Notes: generated from the letters alone by a model not told the origin. A stretch of DNA of 64,000 nucleotides from Lentisphaerota bacterium (GCA_015061915.1 SUVR01000003.1:124001-188000); one strand, 5' to 3'. Positions 25,433 through 35,087 are shown, numbered from the stretch's first letter. Numbers and translations are program-made.

Positions 25433-26806
25433 ATGGAAGATATGACCAAAGGGAGTCCGCTGCGGCAAATCCTTCGTTTTGCATTTCCGGTATTGCTCGC
25501 CAATCTCTGCCAACAAGCTTACCGGATCGCAGATGCGGCAGTCGTGGGGCGTTATCTCGGGAAAGAGGCACTTTCTTCAGTGGTGGGGGCTTCGGAAACG
25601 CTTCTTTTTATCTCGATCAGTTTCTTTCTGGGGTTGTCCTACGGGATGCCGATTATCACCGGACAATGTTTCGGCGCAAAGGATTACATCAATGTCCGTC
25701 GTTCGATCGGGCTTTCCGTACTGGTGATCAGCGGTCTTGCGCTCCCGTTGATGCTGACTGCCGGTTTTTCCACGGAATGGATGCTCCACCTGATGAATAC
25801 GCCGGAAAATCTGGTCAGTGGGGCTGCCAGTTATATGAAGGTCCTGTTCTTTACCGGGGTGATCAACGTGCTTCTTCTTCTGTTGATCTCGGTGATCCGG
25901 GTACTGGGCGACAGTATGGCGGCGTTGTTTATCATGGTTTGTTCCTGTGTTTTGAATATCGGTCTGAATGTGCTGTTCGTTGCGGTATTCGGCTGGGGGA
26001 TCCCCGGTGTTGCCTGGGCAACGGTGACTGCGCAGTTTATCCCGTTGGTTTTGGGTGTGATTTACTTCTGTTGGAAGATGCCTCAATTTGTACCGCATTT
26101 TGCTGACCTGAAATGGGGCTGGAATTTTATCTGGCAGCACTTGCGTGTGGCGATACCTGCCGGTTTCCAGAATGTGGTGGTGGCATTTGGGACGGTGATC
26201 GTCCAGTATGCGGTCAATAGTCTTGGTGAGGATGCCGTAGGTGGAATTTCTGCTACAGCCGCATTGGGGGGACTGGTCTATATGCCGTTGTTTGCCATTG
26301 CTGCCGCGCTTTCCACCTTCTGTGCACAGAATTTCGGAGCGCAGAATCTGCGCCGGATCATTGTCGGGGTGCGGAGAACCGCTGTGATCATTATGGTCTA
26401 TGTTGCAGTATCCACGATTCTGGTATGGATATTTGCACCGTTCCTTGCCACGATCTTTCTGCCGGAAACGGCTGAAAATGCCGAAACGATCCGGTATGGA
26501 ATACGGTTTTTACGTTTGCTTTCACCGTTCTATGTGGTACTGGGATTCCTCTTCATCTGTTCCCCGCCTCTTACCGGAATGGGGTATCCAAAAGCCCCGT
26601 TCTGGTCCGGAATTATGGAAATGATCATGCGTTGTGCATGTGCTTTGGTATTGACTAAATTCATCGGGTTCGATGGCGCTTGTCTGGCACATCCGGTGGC
26701 ATGGTTCGGAGCTGCTGTTATTGTGGTCCCGGATTATCTCCGGAAGATCCGGAAACTCAAACGGGACGGCATTCCGGTCCGCATCGAACGGGCGACCGAA
26801 TTATAA
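25433..26806 (+). CDS. MATE family efflux transporter (first of tandem pair)
   Basis: 457 residues, twelve predicted membrane helices in two homologous halves. Exports drugs or metabolites by Na+ or H+ antiport. MATE patterns include GSPLRQILRFAFPVLLANL at the start, IADAAVVGRYLG, and the mid-protein CAQNFGAQNLRRI. Upstream lies its own promoter with a palindromic putative operator. A related MATE gene follows 17 nt downstream. Confidence 0.88.
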   Translation: MEDMTKGSPLRQILRFAFPVLLANLCQQAYRIADAAVVGRYLGKEALSSVVGASETLLFISISFFLGLSYGMPIITGQCFGAKDYINVRRSIGLSVLVISGLALPLMLTAGFSTEWMLHLMNTPENLVSGAASYMKVLFFTGVINVLLLLLISVIRVLGDSMAALFIMVCSCVLNIGLNVLFVAVFGWGIPGVAWATVTAQFIPLVLGVIYFCWKMPQFVPHFADLKWGWNFIWQHLRVAIPAGFQNVVVAFGTVIVQYAVNSLGEDAVGGISATAALGGLVYMPLFAIAAALSTFCAQNFGAQNLRRIIVGVRRTAVIIMVYVAVSTILVWIFAPFLATIFLPETAENAETIRYGIRFLRLLSPFYVVLGFLFICSPPLTGMGYPKAPFWSGIMEMIMRCACALVLTKFIGFDGACLAHPVAWFGAAVIVVPDYLRKIRKLKRDGIPVRIERATEL

Positions 26807-26823
26807 AAGAAGGAATTTTTCTT

Positions 26824-28212
26824 ATGAGCAGAATGAAAGATATGACTGTTGGTGACCCCTTGTGGCAGATCCTGACTTTTTCCGCACCGCTTTTTGCGAT
26901 GAACCTGTTGTACCTGAGCTATGCGGTCGTCAATACGTATGTTGCCGGTAACACCCTCGGTCCAGCGGCTCTGGCGGCGATCGGCAGCGCTATGGGCGGA
27001 CTGCATTACTGCGTGTTCGGGTTCTTCAACGGCATGACAAGTGGTTTTACCGTTGTGACCGGTCAGCGCTTCGGGGCGAAAGATATGGCAAATGTCCGCC
27101 GTTCCATTGGTACTTCTTTCATCCTTTGTGCCTGTATCTCCCTGCCCCTGCTCATCCTGGCGGGATGCAGCGCTGAAGCCGCACTCCAGCTGCTCCGGAC
27201 TCCTGCGAAAGTCATTGGAAACGCCACCATGTACCTGCGGATCCTGTTCTTTTTCAGCTTTTTGAACATTATGCACCTGTTGCTGAACTCGATCCTGCGG
27301 GCGCTGGGCGACAGCAAAACGCCCCTTTACTTTTCCATCTACGGCACCCTTGCCAACATCGGGATGAATCTATTGCTGGTACTTTACTTCCGGCTCGGTG
27401 TCGCCGGCGTGGCGTGGGCAACGATCTTTTCCCAGAGTACCGCTGCCATCTTCTGCGCGACATACGCCCTGTGGAAAATGCCCATCCTGCGCCTGAAAAA
27501 AGAAGATTTGCGGATGGACTGGCGCTTCTCCTGGGAACACTTGCGGATCGCTTTGCCGATGGCATTGCAGTTCTCTGTCACATCGGTCGGGATGGTTGTC
27601 CTGCAATGGGCAGTCAACGACTTCGGACCGGAAGCACTGGGCGGGATCTCCGCCACCGGTCCGCTGGGAACACTGACGATCGCCCCGCTCTTTTCCATCG
27701 GGGTCGGGATCGCAACGTACGCCGCACAGAACTACGGCGCACGGAATCTTGCCCGGATCCGGGAAGGGGTCCGGAAGACTGCCTTTGTGGTGTTCTGCTT
27801 CACCCTCGCAACCAGTATTCTGATGTACATCTTTGCAGAACCGCTGGTCGACATCTTTGTGAAGGACGATGATCCCAATGCGGCAACGGTACTGGCATAC
27901 GGTACCCAATATTTGCGCCTGCAGGCTATGTTCTACGTGATCCTCGGTCAGCTTCTGATCTTCCGGAACGTTCAGCAGGGCATGGGTTACGCTTCCGCTC
28001 CCTTCTGGGCGGGCGTGGCGGAACTGGTCGCCCGTGTGGTGGGGGCTTTTGTCCTCGCACAGCTCTTCGGCTTTACCGGCGCTGCCCTCTCCCATCCGCT
28101 GGCATGGATCGGTGCAACGGTGGTTGTCTTCGGCGATTATGTCTTCACGATCCATAAACTGAAAAAGACCGGGATCCCGGTGCGGATCAAGACGGAAAAG
28201 AAAACCGCATAA
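26824..28212 (+). CDS. MATE family efflux transporter (second of tandem pair)
   Basis: 462 residues from the ATG at 26824 (MSRMKDMTVGDPLW). The ORF-track start lies inside the first MATE gene and is rejected. Twelve predicted helices; VTGQRFGAKDMANVRRSIG and YAAQNYGARNLARIREG are the two repeat-related loop motifs. A paralogue of the upstream gene in the same orientation and probably the same transcript, suggesting tandem duplication or a two-protein export unit. Confidence 0.88.
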   Translation: MSRMKDMTVGDPLWQILTFSAPLFAMNLLYLSYAVVNTYVAGNTLGPAALAAIGSAMGGLHYCVFGFFNGMTSGFTVVTGQRFGAKDMANVRRSIGTSFILCACISLPLLILAGCSAEAALQLLRTPAKVIGNATMYLRILFFFSFLNIMHLLLNSILRALGDSKTPLYFSIYGTLANIGMNLLLVLYFRLGVAGVAWATIFSQSTAAIFCATYALWKMPILRLKKEDLRMDWRFSWEHLRIALPMALQFSVTSVGMVVLQWAVNDFGPEALGGISATGPLGTLTIAPLFSIGVGIATYAAQNYGARNLARIREGVRKTAFVVFCFTLATSILMYIFAEPLVDIFVKDDDPNAATVLAYGTQYLRLQAMFYVILGQLLIFRNVQQGMGYASAPFWAGVAELVARVVGAFVLAQLFGFTGAALSHPLAWIGATVVVFGDYVFTIHKLKKTGIPVRIKTEKKTA

Positions 28213-28239
28213 CTCTTGGAAAAAATTTTCAAAAAACGC

Positions 28240-28267
28240 TTGCATTTTTCTTTTGGCGGTTTATTTT
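28240..28267 (+). promoter_or_regulatory. Putative thyX promoter
   Basis: TTGCAT, 16-bp spacer, TATTTT, 56 nt before thyX. Confidence 0.45.
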
Positions 28268-28322
28268 ACCGGAGTAAGTGTTTAGTTATAAATTGTTGTT
28301 AAAGACAAAGGACAGTGGAAAA

Positions 28323-29024
28323 ATGGCACAGCAGCACATCAACATTCCGCCCGAAAACCATGTGAGCGTTCTCGGCGGTCAGGGCTGGGTGGGACTGATC
28401 GACACCCTCGGAACCGAATCGACAATCGTTAACGCCGCCCGCGTTTCGTTCGGCAAGATCAAACAGGAAATGGATGACCGGGATGTGGGTCTGCTGAATT
28501 ACCTCATCGAAAACCGCCATACCTCCCCGCTGGAACACATCGTGTTCACCTTCAGCATCCATTGCCCCCTCTTCATCCGCGGTCAGTGGCACCGCCACCG
28601 CACCTGGTCCTACAACGAGATCAGCCGCCGCTATACCGAGATCGATATGGAATTCTACACCCCGGAACACCTGCGCCGTCAGGCGGAAACCAACCGTCAG
28701 GCAAGTGTGGAAGATGCGAACTTTGACGATGCCGCACTCCGGGAAATGATCCGCAAACAGAATACGGATTCCCTCAAGCTCTACAACGATCTGCTGGAAG
28801 CCGGTGTCTGCCGCGAACAGGCACGCGGCGTTCTGCCCCAGAACATGATGGTCACCTTCTGGGGTACCGTGGACCTGAACAACCTCCTGCACTTCCTGGA
28901 ACTGCGGGACAGCGAACACGCCCAGTGGGAAATCCGCGAGTATGCCAAGGCGATCAAGAAGCTTATCAAGCCGGTGATCCCCCATGTGGCGGCATACTAT
29001 GAAAGCAAAGGGCAGGTCTGGTAA
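28323..29024 (+). CDS. thyX: FAD-dependent thymidylate synthase
   Basis: Makes dTMP from dUMP using methylene-THF and reduced flavin, regenerating THF. 233 residues from MAQQHINIPP; the ORF-track start adds 15 residues. The ThyX signature RHRTWSYNEIS (RHRx7S) is intact, and the ENRHTSPLEHIVFTF and QARGVLPQNMM blocks also match. No thyA or dihydrofolate reductase gene is in the window. Followed by a ferredoxin gene with its own promoter. Confidence 0.95.
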   Translation: MAQQHINIPPENHVSVLGGQGWVGLIDTLGTESTIVNAARVSFGKIKQEMDDRDVGLLNYLIENRHTSPLEHIVFTFSIHCPLFIRGQWHRHRTWSYNEISRRYTEIDMEFYTPEHLRRQAETNRQASVEDANFDDAALREMIRKQNTDSLKLYNDLLEAGVCREQARGVLPQNMMVTFWGTVDLNNLLHFLELRDSEHAQWEIREYAKAIKKLIKPVIPHVAAYYESKGQVW

Positions 29025-29055
29025 TAAGGAAAAAGCACTTTTTTCCGATCCGGAC

Positions 29056-29083
29056 TTGAACTTTTCAAAAATTATGTTATCTT
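29056..29083 (+). promoter_or_regulatory. Putative ferredoxin promoter
   Basis: TTGAAC, 16-bp spacer, TATCTT, 45 nt before the ferredoxin start. Confidence 0.5.
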
Positions 29084-29128
29084 AAAGATATACCCTAAGT
29101 AACTCAACCCTTATTGGAGGAAACGAAA

Positions 29129-29302
29129 ATGGCAGCTAAAGTCGAAACTGAAAAGTGCGTCGGTTGCGAAGCTTGCGTCGGGACTTGCCCCGTCAGCGCA
29201 ATCGCTATGAAAGATGGTGTCGCAGAAGTCAACGCTGATGAATGCATCGATTGCGGTGCTTGCGTCGGCGGTTGCCCCGCAGAAGCCATCGTCCAGGAAT
29301 AA
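29129..29302 (+). CDS. Clostridial-type 2[4Fe-4S] ferredoxin
   Basis: Small cytoplasmic electron carrier, 57 residues. Two cluster-binding motifs, CVGCEACVGTCP and CIDCGACVGGCP, are exactly spaced for two [4Fe-4S] clusters. The ATG at 29129 is preceded by GGAGG. Typical of anaerobes, supporting a fermentative lifestyle. Monocistronic: promoter before, strong terminator after. Confidence 0.95.
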   Translation: MAAKVETEKCVGCEACVGTCPVSAIAMKDGVAEVNADECIDCGACVGGCPAEAIVQE

Positions 29303-29327
29303 GTTTTTAACTTTTCCTCTACGGCAG

Positions 29328-29363
29328 ACCGGTCCGGAGTTCGCTCCGTGCCGGTTTTTTTTG
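29328..29363 (+). terminator. Rho-independent terminator after ferredoxin
   Basis: ACCGG and CGGAG pair with CTCCG and CCGGT around a TTCG loop, followed by eight T residues. Confidence 0.85.
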
Positions 29364-29384
29364 TGAAAATTTTTGAAAATGTGC

Positions 29385-29412
29385 TTGCATTTTTTTTGTG
29401 ATGGTATATTGT
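29385..29412 (+). promoter_or_regulatory. Putative promoter of the BNR-repeat gene
   Basis: TTGCAT, 16-bp spacer, TATTGT, 26 nt before the start codon. Confidence 0.45.
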
Positions 29413-29438
29413 AGGACAATTAACCGGAAGGAGCAAGT

Positions 29439-30533
29439 ATGAAAGCTGAAAAAGTTTTGAGAGTGAACGCAACAAAGGAGCATAACCGCAACTCGGAAGG
29501 TGCCTTTGTGGAGCTGAAAGACGGAACCATTCTTTTCGCATACACCCGTTACAACGGCGAAGACTGGCGGGATGATGCCTCTGCGGACATCGTTGTGATC
29601 AAGTCCAAAGATGGCGGCACCACCTGGAGCGAGCCGGAAGTTGTGGTGGAGCATGACCCCGGTTACGGCAACGTGATGAGTGTTTCCCTCCTCCGTCTGC
29701 AGAGCGGAAGGATCTGTTTCATCTACCTGAAAAAACGCCTCTTTGAAGGTTGTACGGACTGCCGCCCCATGCTGAAATTTTCGGATGACGACGGCGCAAC
29801 CTGGAGCGAACCGCAGTATGTCATCGGTGCCCCCGGATACTACGTGGTCAATAACGACCGCCTGATCCAGCTCAAGTCCGGCCGTCTGCTGCTGCCTGCC
29901 GCCTGTCACCGCTGGAAAGGGCAGGTTTCTGCCACCAGTTTCGGATTGGACGGCAGAGCTGTGGATTATGTCTATTATTCCGACGATGAGGGCGCCACGT
30001 GGTACGAAGCGCCGGACTGGATCCTGCCTTCCGTCAGTGAAAGCCGTACCGGACTTCAGGAGCCGGGCGTGGTGGAGCTGGAAGACGGCAGAGTCATGCT
30101 CTGGGCACGGACCGATCAGGGATGTCAGTACAAAGCCTTCTCCTACGATGGCGGTCTGAACTGGACCGATGCCATTCCCGCCCCCGAATTTCTCAGCCCT
30201 GCCGCTCCCTTGAGTATGAAACGGGATCCCGTAACCGGCGATCTGGTTGCCATCTGGAACGACCAGAAACCCCGGTACGGCATGGCGCTGGATCATGCCG
30301 GCAGGTGTCCCTGGAGCTGGGACCGGGCGCCCTATGCTATGGCTTTCAGCAGCGATAACGGCAATACCTGGACCGGACATAACGCGTTCGATACCGAGGA
30401 AGGATGTGGGTTCTGTTACTGCGCGATCCTGTTCTGCAGCAACGGGAATCTCCTCACCGCATACTGCTCCGGCGGTAAACCCTACGGCACTGAAACTCTG
30501 CAGGATATTACGATCTGCCGTTTTACACGGTAA
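29439..30533 (+). CDS. BNR/Asp-box repeat protein, sialidase-like (exo-alpha-sialidase family)
   Basis: 364 residues. At least five Asp-box (S-x-D-x-G-x-x-W) repeats at regular spacing: SKDGGTTWSEP, SDDDGATWSEP, SDDEGATWYEA, SYDGGLNWTD and SSDNGNTWTG. This indicates a six-bladed sialidase-type propeller. An Arg near the N-terminus (HNRNSEGAF) and a Glu in LQEPGVVELEDGR fit the neuraminidase-like pattern. No signal peptide, so it would act inside the cell or on imported oligosaccharides. It sits next to the GH123-like cluster. True sialidase activity is not certain: many such proteins have other glycosidase or unknown functions. Confidence 0.75.
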   Translation: MKAEKVLRVNATKEHNRNSEGAFVELKDGTILFAYTRYNGEDWRDDASADIVVIKSKDGGTTWSEPEVVVEHDPGYGNVMSVSLLRLQSGRICFIYLKKRLFEGCTDCRPMLKFSDDDGATWSEPQYVIGAPGYYVVNNDRLIQLKSGRLLLPAACHRWKGQVSATSFGLDGRAVDYVYYSDDEGATWYEAPDWILPSVSESRTGLQEPGVVELEDGRVMLWARTDQGCQYKAFSYDGGLNWTDAIPAPEFLSPAAPLSMKRDPVTGDLVAIWNDQKPRYGMALDHAGRCPWSWDRAPYAMAFSSDNGNTWTGHNAFDTEEGCGFCYCAILFCSNGNLLTAYCSGGKPYGTETLQDITICRFTR

Positions 30534-30555
30534 CAGCAATATCCCATTCCGACGG

Positions 30556-30696
30556 CGGGGCACGGCTGTCCGCCGGTGAAAAAAAGCGGGCTGCAGCTTT
30601 CGCTGCAACCCGCTCTGTTTTTTTTACCGGGCGGACGGTGCGCTTTTTCAAGTGCACCCGGTGGACCGCATTTGCGGTCCGCCGTGCCGTGCCCCG
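30556..30696. repeat. Four-way-junction inverted-repeat element B (contains bidirectional terminator)
   Basis: Outer stem CGGGGCACGGC/GCCGTGCCCCG (30556-30566 and 30686-30696) encloses three arms. A 69-nt arm closes with GTCCGCC/GGCGGAC and has an inner GCGGGcTGCAGC-tttc-GCTGCAaCCCGC stem. The second arm is GGTGC/GCACC (30637-30658) and the third is GGACCGC-ATTT-GCGGTCC (30663-30680). It lies between convergent genes. No ORF fits. General plan as in element A at 17758-17909. Confidence 0.75.
30568..30636 (+). terminator. Bidirectional hairpin terminator within element B
   Basis: A 13-bp stem with one mismatch is flanked by A7 on the left and T8 on the right. It can therefore terminate the BNR gene (plus) and the 802-residue protein gene (minus). 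Confidence 0.7.
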
Positions 30697-30708
30697 GCGC
30701 GCGTATGC

Positions 30709-33117
30709 TCACTTCATGAGGGCTTCTTCCAGATATTTTCTGCGAAGATCTTCGACTTCATATCTCAACCCTTTCATCAGGGGCAGAGCATTGACATAGA
30801 CATCTTCGATTTCTTCGTCCGTCATATCTTTTTTGACTTTGGCTGCATATTCTGCCAGTTTTTCCTGCAACGGTTTGAGGTACTGCTGATAGAATTCCGG
30901 ATCGCCGATGAGTTCTGCACCCCAGGTGGCGAAAGCATCTTCTCCCATACCGGTTGCGCCGCCGTAGGGGATCAGCTTATAGTTGCGATAGGTCTTGAAG
31001 ATGATTTCTTTCCGGATCTCATTGAGCTGTTTTCTGTTCAAATCGAAACGGAGTCTTCCCCATTCGGACACGCCGTGCGGGCCCTGGGTACCGCCCCAGG
31101 TCATACCACCGGCGGGAGTCCACACGATGGCATCAAAGAGATAATCGGAACCATTTTCGGGCAGTTTATTGTAATGCGTTTCCCAGCCGAAGAAGATGTG
31201 GATCACATAATCGGTATCGGAGAAAGCAAATTCGGTGCGATAAGACCGTGCGGGGCTTTTATCGTCCAGACGGATCGCGCCTTTGTTGTTATACGTGGTA
31301 TAGAATGACCATGTAGACTTGCCAACCGGATCGGGACCGAAGCAGATATAGGGCTGATTGTGACCGGGTGCGAAGTAACATTCCGGGCTGACTGCCTTTG
31401 CGAAGCCCTGTTCCACTTCCCGTGCATTTTCCGCCTCGATCCGCAGGAACACATGCAGACCGTAACGGTCGGCAGCGGCGGTGATCTCGGTGGTTCCCAG
31501 CGGTTTTTCGGTGGGGTCGAAGGTCACGTTTCTGGCACCGGTCGCTACGTCGGTTTCAAAGAAGTCCAGTGCGCCGCGATAGGGGATATTGCAATACTGT
31601 TTTTCCAGTTTGCTGTAGATTTTGCGCCAGTCGGCAACACTGTAAATGGGCGTATCGAAATATTTGACCGTCAGGACGCGTTTTTCCGGCATGGCAAAAT
31701 ATTTCTGATAAGCGGCGGCATACTTTTCCGCCTCAGCCGTTTTTCCCCAGACCAGACACTGACGCGCCACGCTGCGGATAATGCCGTATTCTTCTTTATT
31801 GGACCGTTTTGCCGCTTTGATGACGGGCATAACATCTTTGCCTTCCAGCAGCGCCACGAAGCACTGGAATTTGAGTTTTTCCATATCCGTCAGTTTCAGC
31901 GTAGCGATATATTCGTTGGCAACCTTGATGGCATCCGCAGTTCTGCCGCAGGCACCGAGGGAGGACACATACAGCATTTTAGCGTGGACCGGCTCCATAT
32001 ATCTGGTATCCATGATCAGTTCGCAAAGCTCTGCGGCGAGAGCGTAGTCACCTCTGCCATACGCCATGAGGAAACCGCCATTCCGGGTGAATGCCCAGGA
32101 GAACTTGTCCTTTGCCGGGATCCCTTTCAGCGTTGCGCGGGCAGCAACATCTTCCGGCTCCATGGTATCCATACAGTAGTGCGCCGCAATATCAAACCGC
32201 TGTTTTGCCGGGTTCTTTGTATCCATCACAAACTTGCGGGCATCTGCAGTGCGATCGCAGGGAGACATGGACATAGACCCGTGATGAGTATTGCTCCTGC
32301 GGGGATTGGCAGGCGCATAGAAAAGCAGTTCTGCATAAAGATTGTTGGCTGCTTTCCAGAAAGCGGCGGCATCATCCAGTTTTCCGTAACGGAATGCGAT
32401 CGCGGCACCGTGAGAGGCGGCGGTCGTGGGATGGATCTTCATCGCTTCCCAGATGGTCTTTTTGTAGTTTTCGTAATCTTCATTCCAGCGGTAAACGTTG
32501 GCGAGGATGAGATAGGTCTTCGCCTGATACATTTTATCCAGCTGCTTCAGCGTCATGGCTTCGCGGGCAACGGCTTCGGCTTTCTTGAAGTCCTTGATCC
32601 CGGCATAGTATTCTGCCAGTTTACTGTAGGTATCAACTTTCTGAACGTCTTTGACCGCCTTGTCATTGATGATCGCCATAGCGGCGGGGACCAGTTCCAC
32701 ATCTGCGGCTTTGGCATCGTAGCACTGGATCGTCGTCCAGCCGGGCATACGGCAGCAGGAGATGATGTAATCGTAGATTTTGTACCGCACAGCGGGATCT
32801 GCGGCAAATTCGGGATCCTTCAGGAACTCTTTTGCCATTTCAATGCGCTGCGGATAGGAAACCTTTTTACTGAAAGACTTAAACTTTTTGTCGATTGCTG
32901 CAATACGTTCTTTGGTTTCCGCAACGCGTTTTGCAGCTTCCGCGGCGGCCTTTTTGCGTTCCAGAACCGCCTTCTGGGCAGGAGTCAGGGGTTTTTCCGG
33001 TGCCTTGACGGCGACCTTTTCCGGTGCTTCCGGAGCAGCGGCTTCGGGTTCCGTCGTACAGGCAGTCAGACAGAACAGCCCGGCAAGAACGGGATATGCA
33101 AAGATGGAATATTTCAT
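30709..33117 (-). CDS. Large exported lipoprotein: TPR-like helical repeats plus C-terminal CBM9-like domain
   Basis: 802 residues from MKYSIFAYP at 33117, which has AAGGAG 9 nt upstream. Lipoprotein signal with lipobox LTAC. An Ala/Lys-rich coiled coil follows (~30-85). The middle (~90-500) is built of helical repeats of TPR type (SKLAEYYAGIKDFKKAEAVA). The C-terminal ~280 residues look like a CBM9/DOMON-type beta-sandwich (ADRYGLHVFLRIEAE, GGMTWGG, WGRLRFDL) and end in VEDLRRKYLEEALM. That region is clearly homologous to the C-terminal half of the protein at 37142-38521. Co-transcribed after the GH123-like gene 13 nt upstream. Confidence 0.7.
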   Translation of the reverse strand: MKYSIFAYPVLAGLFCLTACTTEPEAAAPEAPEKVAVKAPEKPLTPAQKAVLERKKAAAEAAKRVAETKERIAAIDKKFKSFSKKVSYPQRIEMAKEFLKDPEFAADPAVRYKIYDYIISCCRMPGWTTIQCYDAKAADVELVPAAMAIINDKAVKDVQKVDTYSKLAEYYAGIKDFKKAEAVAREAMTLKQLDKMYQAKTYLILANVYRWNEDYENYKKTIWEAMKIHPTTAASHGAAIAFRYGKLDDAAAFWKAANNLYAELLFYAPANPRRSNTHHGSMSMSPCDRTADARKFVMDTKNPAKQRFDIAAHYCMDTMEPEDVAARATLKGIPAKDKFSWAFTRNGGFLMAYGRGDYALAAELCELIMDTRYMEPVHAKMLYVSSLGACGRTADAIKVANEYIATLKLTDMEKLKFQCFVALLEGKDVMPVIKAAKRSNKEEYGIIRSVARQCLVWGKTAEAEKYAAAYQKYFAMPEKRVLTVKYFDTPIYSVADWRKIYSKLEKQYCNIPYRGALDFFETDVATGARNVTFDPTEKPLGTTEITAAADRYGLHVFLRIEAENAREVEQGFAKAVSPECYFAPGHNQPYICFGPDPVGKSTWSFYTTYNNKGAIRLDDKSPARSYRTEFAFSDTDYVIHIFFGWETHYNKLPENGSDYLFDAIVWTPAGGMTWGGTQGPHGVSEWGRLRFDLNRKQLNEIRKEIIFKTYRNYKLIPYGGATGMGEDAFATWGAELIGDPEFYQQYLKPLQEKLAEYAAKVKKDMTDEEIEDVYVNALPLMKGLRYEVEDLRRKYLEEALMK

Positions 33118-33130
33118 GGTTCGCATCTCC

Positions 33131-35041
33131 TTATTTGCTGTGTTTCAAGAGGTTGAGGATGTGGCGGATCATTTCCAGACGCGCCATGGAGAGATCGAAC
33201 GCATCGGTATCCATATCGGCGAGGAATTTGAGTGCCTGGCGTGCGGCGAAATCGCCGGGGACATTGGCGGCGTTGCCCAGGAGGGGACGCGCCAGCTGCT
33301 GAACGAGCGTGGCATAGCGGACATCGTCGATCCCTTCGCGGTGACCTTCCCACTGGAGGGTGTCCAACACGCCGTCAAAGTGCGTGTAATAGAAGTTCAT
33401 GCTGCGGAACGTTCCGCCGCGGGTATCATTGAAACCGGCGTTATGGAATGCATAGTTACTGTTGCAGGTCATACCCGCGCGCCACGGAGCAAGACCGTTC
33501 TGGCGGCGGTTGAAGGCAGGATTTTCCACCCCGACGTGCTGACAGGCGTACCAGCCGAAATCGTTGTCCGGAGAGATGAAGGAGAACTTGTCGGCGAGGT
33601 TGTGAGATCTGAAATCGGGCCAGGTCGGAGGCGTGAAGCAATCTGCCAGCCAACCGGCAAGGGCGTAGGTGTGGCGACTGTTGCTCCAGAATCCGAAACC
33701 TTCTTCGCGATAAATCTGGATCATGGGCAGGATGCCGCGCAGGGTTGCTCCGCCGTATTCATCCCCCCACGCCAGCTTGAAGTTGTTTCTGCCGAATTTG
33801 CGGATGTGCTCCTCTTTCTGACGCTTGGCATCAAAACGCATTTCTGCAAGGTTGGTCAGTTTCATACTGGTCGTAACGATAAAGTCGCGCTTGAGGCCGC
33901 CTTTGTCGATCAGGTCGAAACGGTAATATGCATTGCGGAAACCGGGGATCACATAGTTGTGAGCGGCAAAGTTTTTAAGCATGGAAACCAGCTGGGCTTC
34001 CGTCAGATCGTAGTCATTGCCGTTCAGCTGACGGATGAATTCGATGCCGTTGTATTCCGCCATTTCCGTGCGGAAGGGTTTATCCATATTTTTATACTGC
34101 ATGGGTTCCGGCAGTTTGAAAGGCAGGATCCGGAGCTGAACGGGGATCTTTCCGATGACTTTGCCGCCGTCCTTCAGGGTGATGGCGCCGGAATAGACAC
34201 CCGGCTTGCAATCTTCCGTCACGTGAGCGGTCAGGAAGAACTGTTTGAATTCGCCTTCGTTCAGGGTGGCACCGGCGAAAGTCTTGCTGTCGCAGAAATT
34301 GGGTTTCATGCTGCGGAACGAGCCGTCCAGACGATAAGAAGTCTGTCCCATATGTTCCAGAAGCGTATCGATCACCGGCGGCGGGGTGAGCCAGTGATAA
34401 TGGACCGTGCCGTCCTTTTCGGTCAGCCGGGCATAGTTGGAAACTTTTTTCGTATCGACCTTGATCAGATCTTCATCGTGGAGAAGCAGTTCCGGGCAGA
34501 GTTTGTATTCATTATCTTGGAAATAGCTGTACCACGCGTTGCCCGCCTGATACCACACCTTGACTGTCTTCAGATCCAGTCTGCTTTTCGGGAACACATT
34601 GCCTTCTTTGCTCTTGAGGTCGCTTACTTCAAACGCCACTTTCCCGTGCTGTTTGAACGCATAGATCACAAAGGATGCGGGTTCATACTCATTGAGCGCG
34701 GAATAGATCCGCAGAGGTGCGCCCGCCGTGCCATCCGTGGGATAGGCGTCCGGCAGATACTGTACTTCGCTCATAGCGGGTACCGAATAGTGGATGTAAC
34801 TGCCGGTGATCTTTCCCGCTTTGGCATCGGCGACCACACGGGTGACATTGGTCTTCTGTTTTTCCGTGCCGTTTTCCATCCGGTTGGCGTGATTGGACCA
34901 GATACTGTTCTCGCGGGTCAGAAGCTGATACGCTTTCAGCCATTCAGCCCGCTGTTCGGGAGGTGCCACTTCCACCTGTGCCGTCAGGGGGAACAGCGCG
35001 GCACCGGCAAGGAGTGCGGTCAGAAACGATTTTGCTTTCAT
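33131..35041 (-). CDS. Secreted DUF4091/GH123-like glycoside hydrolase (divergent paralogue)
   Basis: 636 residues; signal peptide MKAKSFLTALLAGAALFPLTAQ. An N-terminal beta-sandwich region (~80-330; EYEPASFVIYAF, ADLLSK-type strands) precedes a TIM-barrel-like region. That region contains WGDEYGG, with adjacent Asp427-Glu428 equivalent to the GH123 catalytic pair. The hallmark C-terminal motif EGHREGIDDVRYATLVQQLARP identifies the DUF4091 family. GH123 enzymes are exo-beta-N-acetylgalactosaminidases using substrate-assisted catalysis; activity here is inferred. More distant from the two 595-residue paralogues than they are from each other. Divergent from them across a shared control region. 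Confidence 0.78.
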   Translation of the reverse strand: MKAKSFLTALLAGAALFPLTAQVEVAPPEQRAEWLKAYQLLTRENSIWSNHANRMENGTEKQKTNVTRVVADAKAGKITGSYIHYSVPAMSEVQYLPDAYPTDGTAGAPLRIYSALNEYEPASFVIYAFKQHGKVAFEVSDLKSKEGNVFPKSRLDLKTVKVWYQAGNAWYSYFQDNEYKLCPELLLHDEDLIKVDTKKVSNYARLTEKDGTVHYHWLTPPPVIDTLLEHMGQTSYRLDGSFRSMKPNFCDSKTFAGATLNEGEFKQFFLTAHVTEDCKPGVYSGAITLKDGGKVIGKIPVQLRILPFKLPEPMQYKNMDKPFRTEMAEYNGIEFIRQLNGNDYDLTEAQLVSMLKNFAAHNYVIPGFRNAYYRFDLIDKGGLKRDFIVTTSMKLTNLAEMRFDAKRQKEEHIRKFGRNNFKLAWGDEYGGATLRGILPMIQIYREEGFGFWSNSRHTYALAGWLADCFTPPTWPDFRSHNLADKFSFISPDNDFGWYACQHVGVENPAFNRRQNGLAPWRAGMTCNSNYAFHNAGFNDTRGGTFRSMNFYYTHFDGVLDTLQWEGHREGIDDVRYATLVQQLARPLLGNAANVPGDFAARQALKFLADMDTDAFDLSMARLEMIRHILNLLKHSK

Positions 35042-35087
35042 TCAGGACCTTTCCTGTTGTATGATGATGGGGACTCAATCTATTGCT

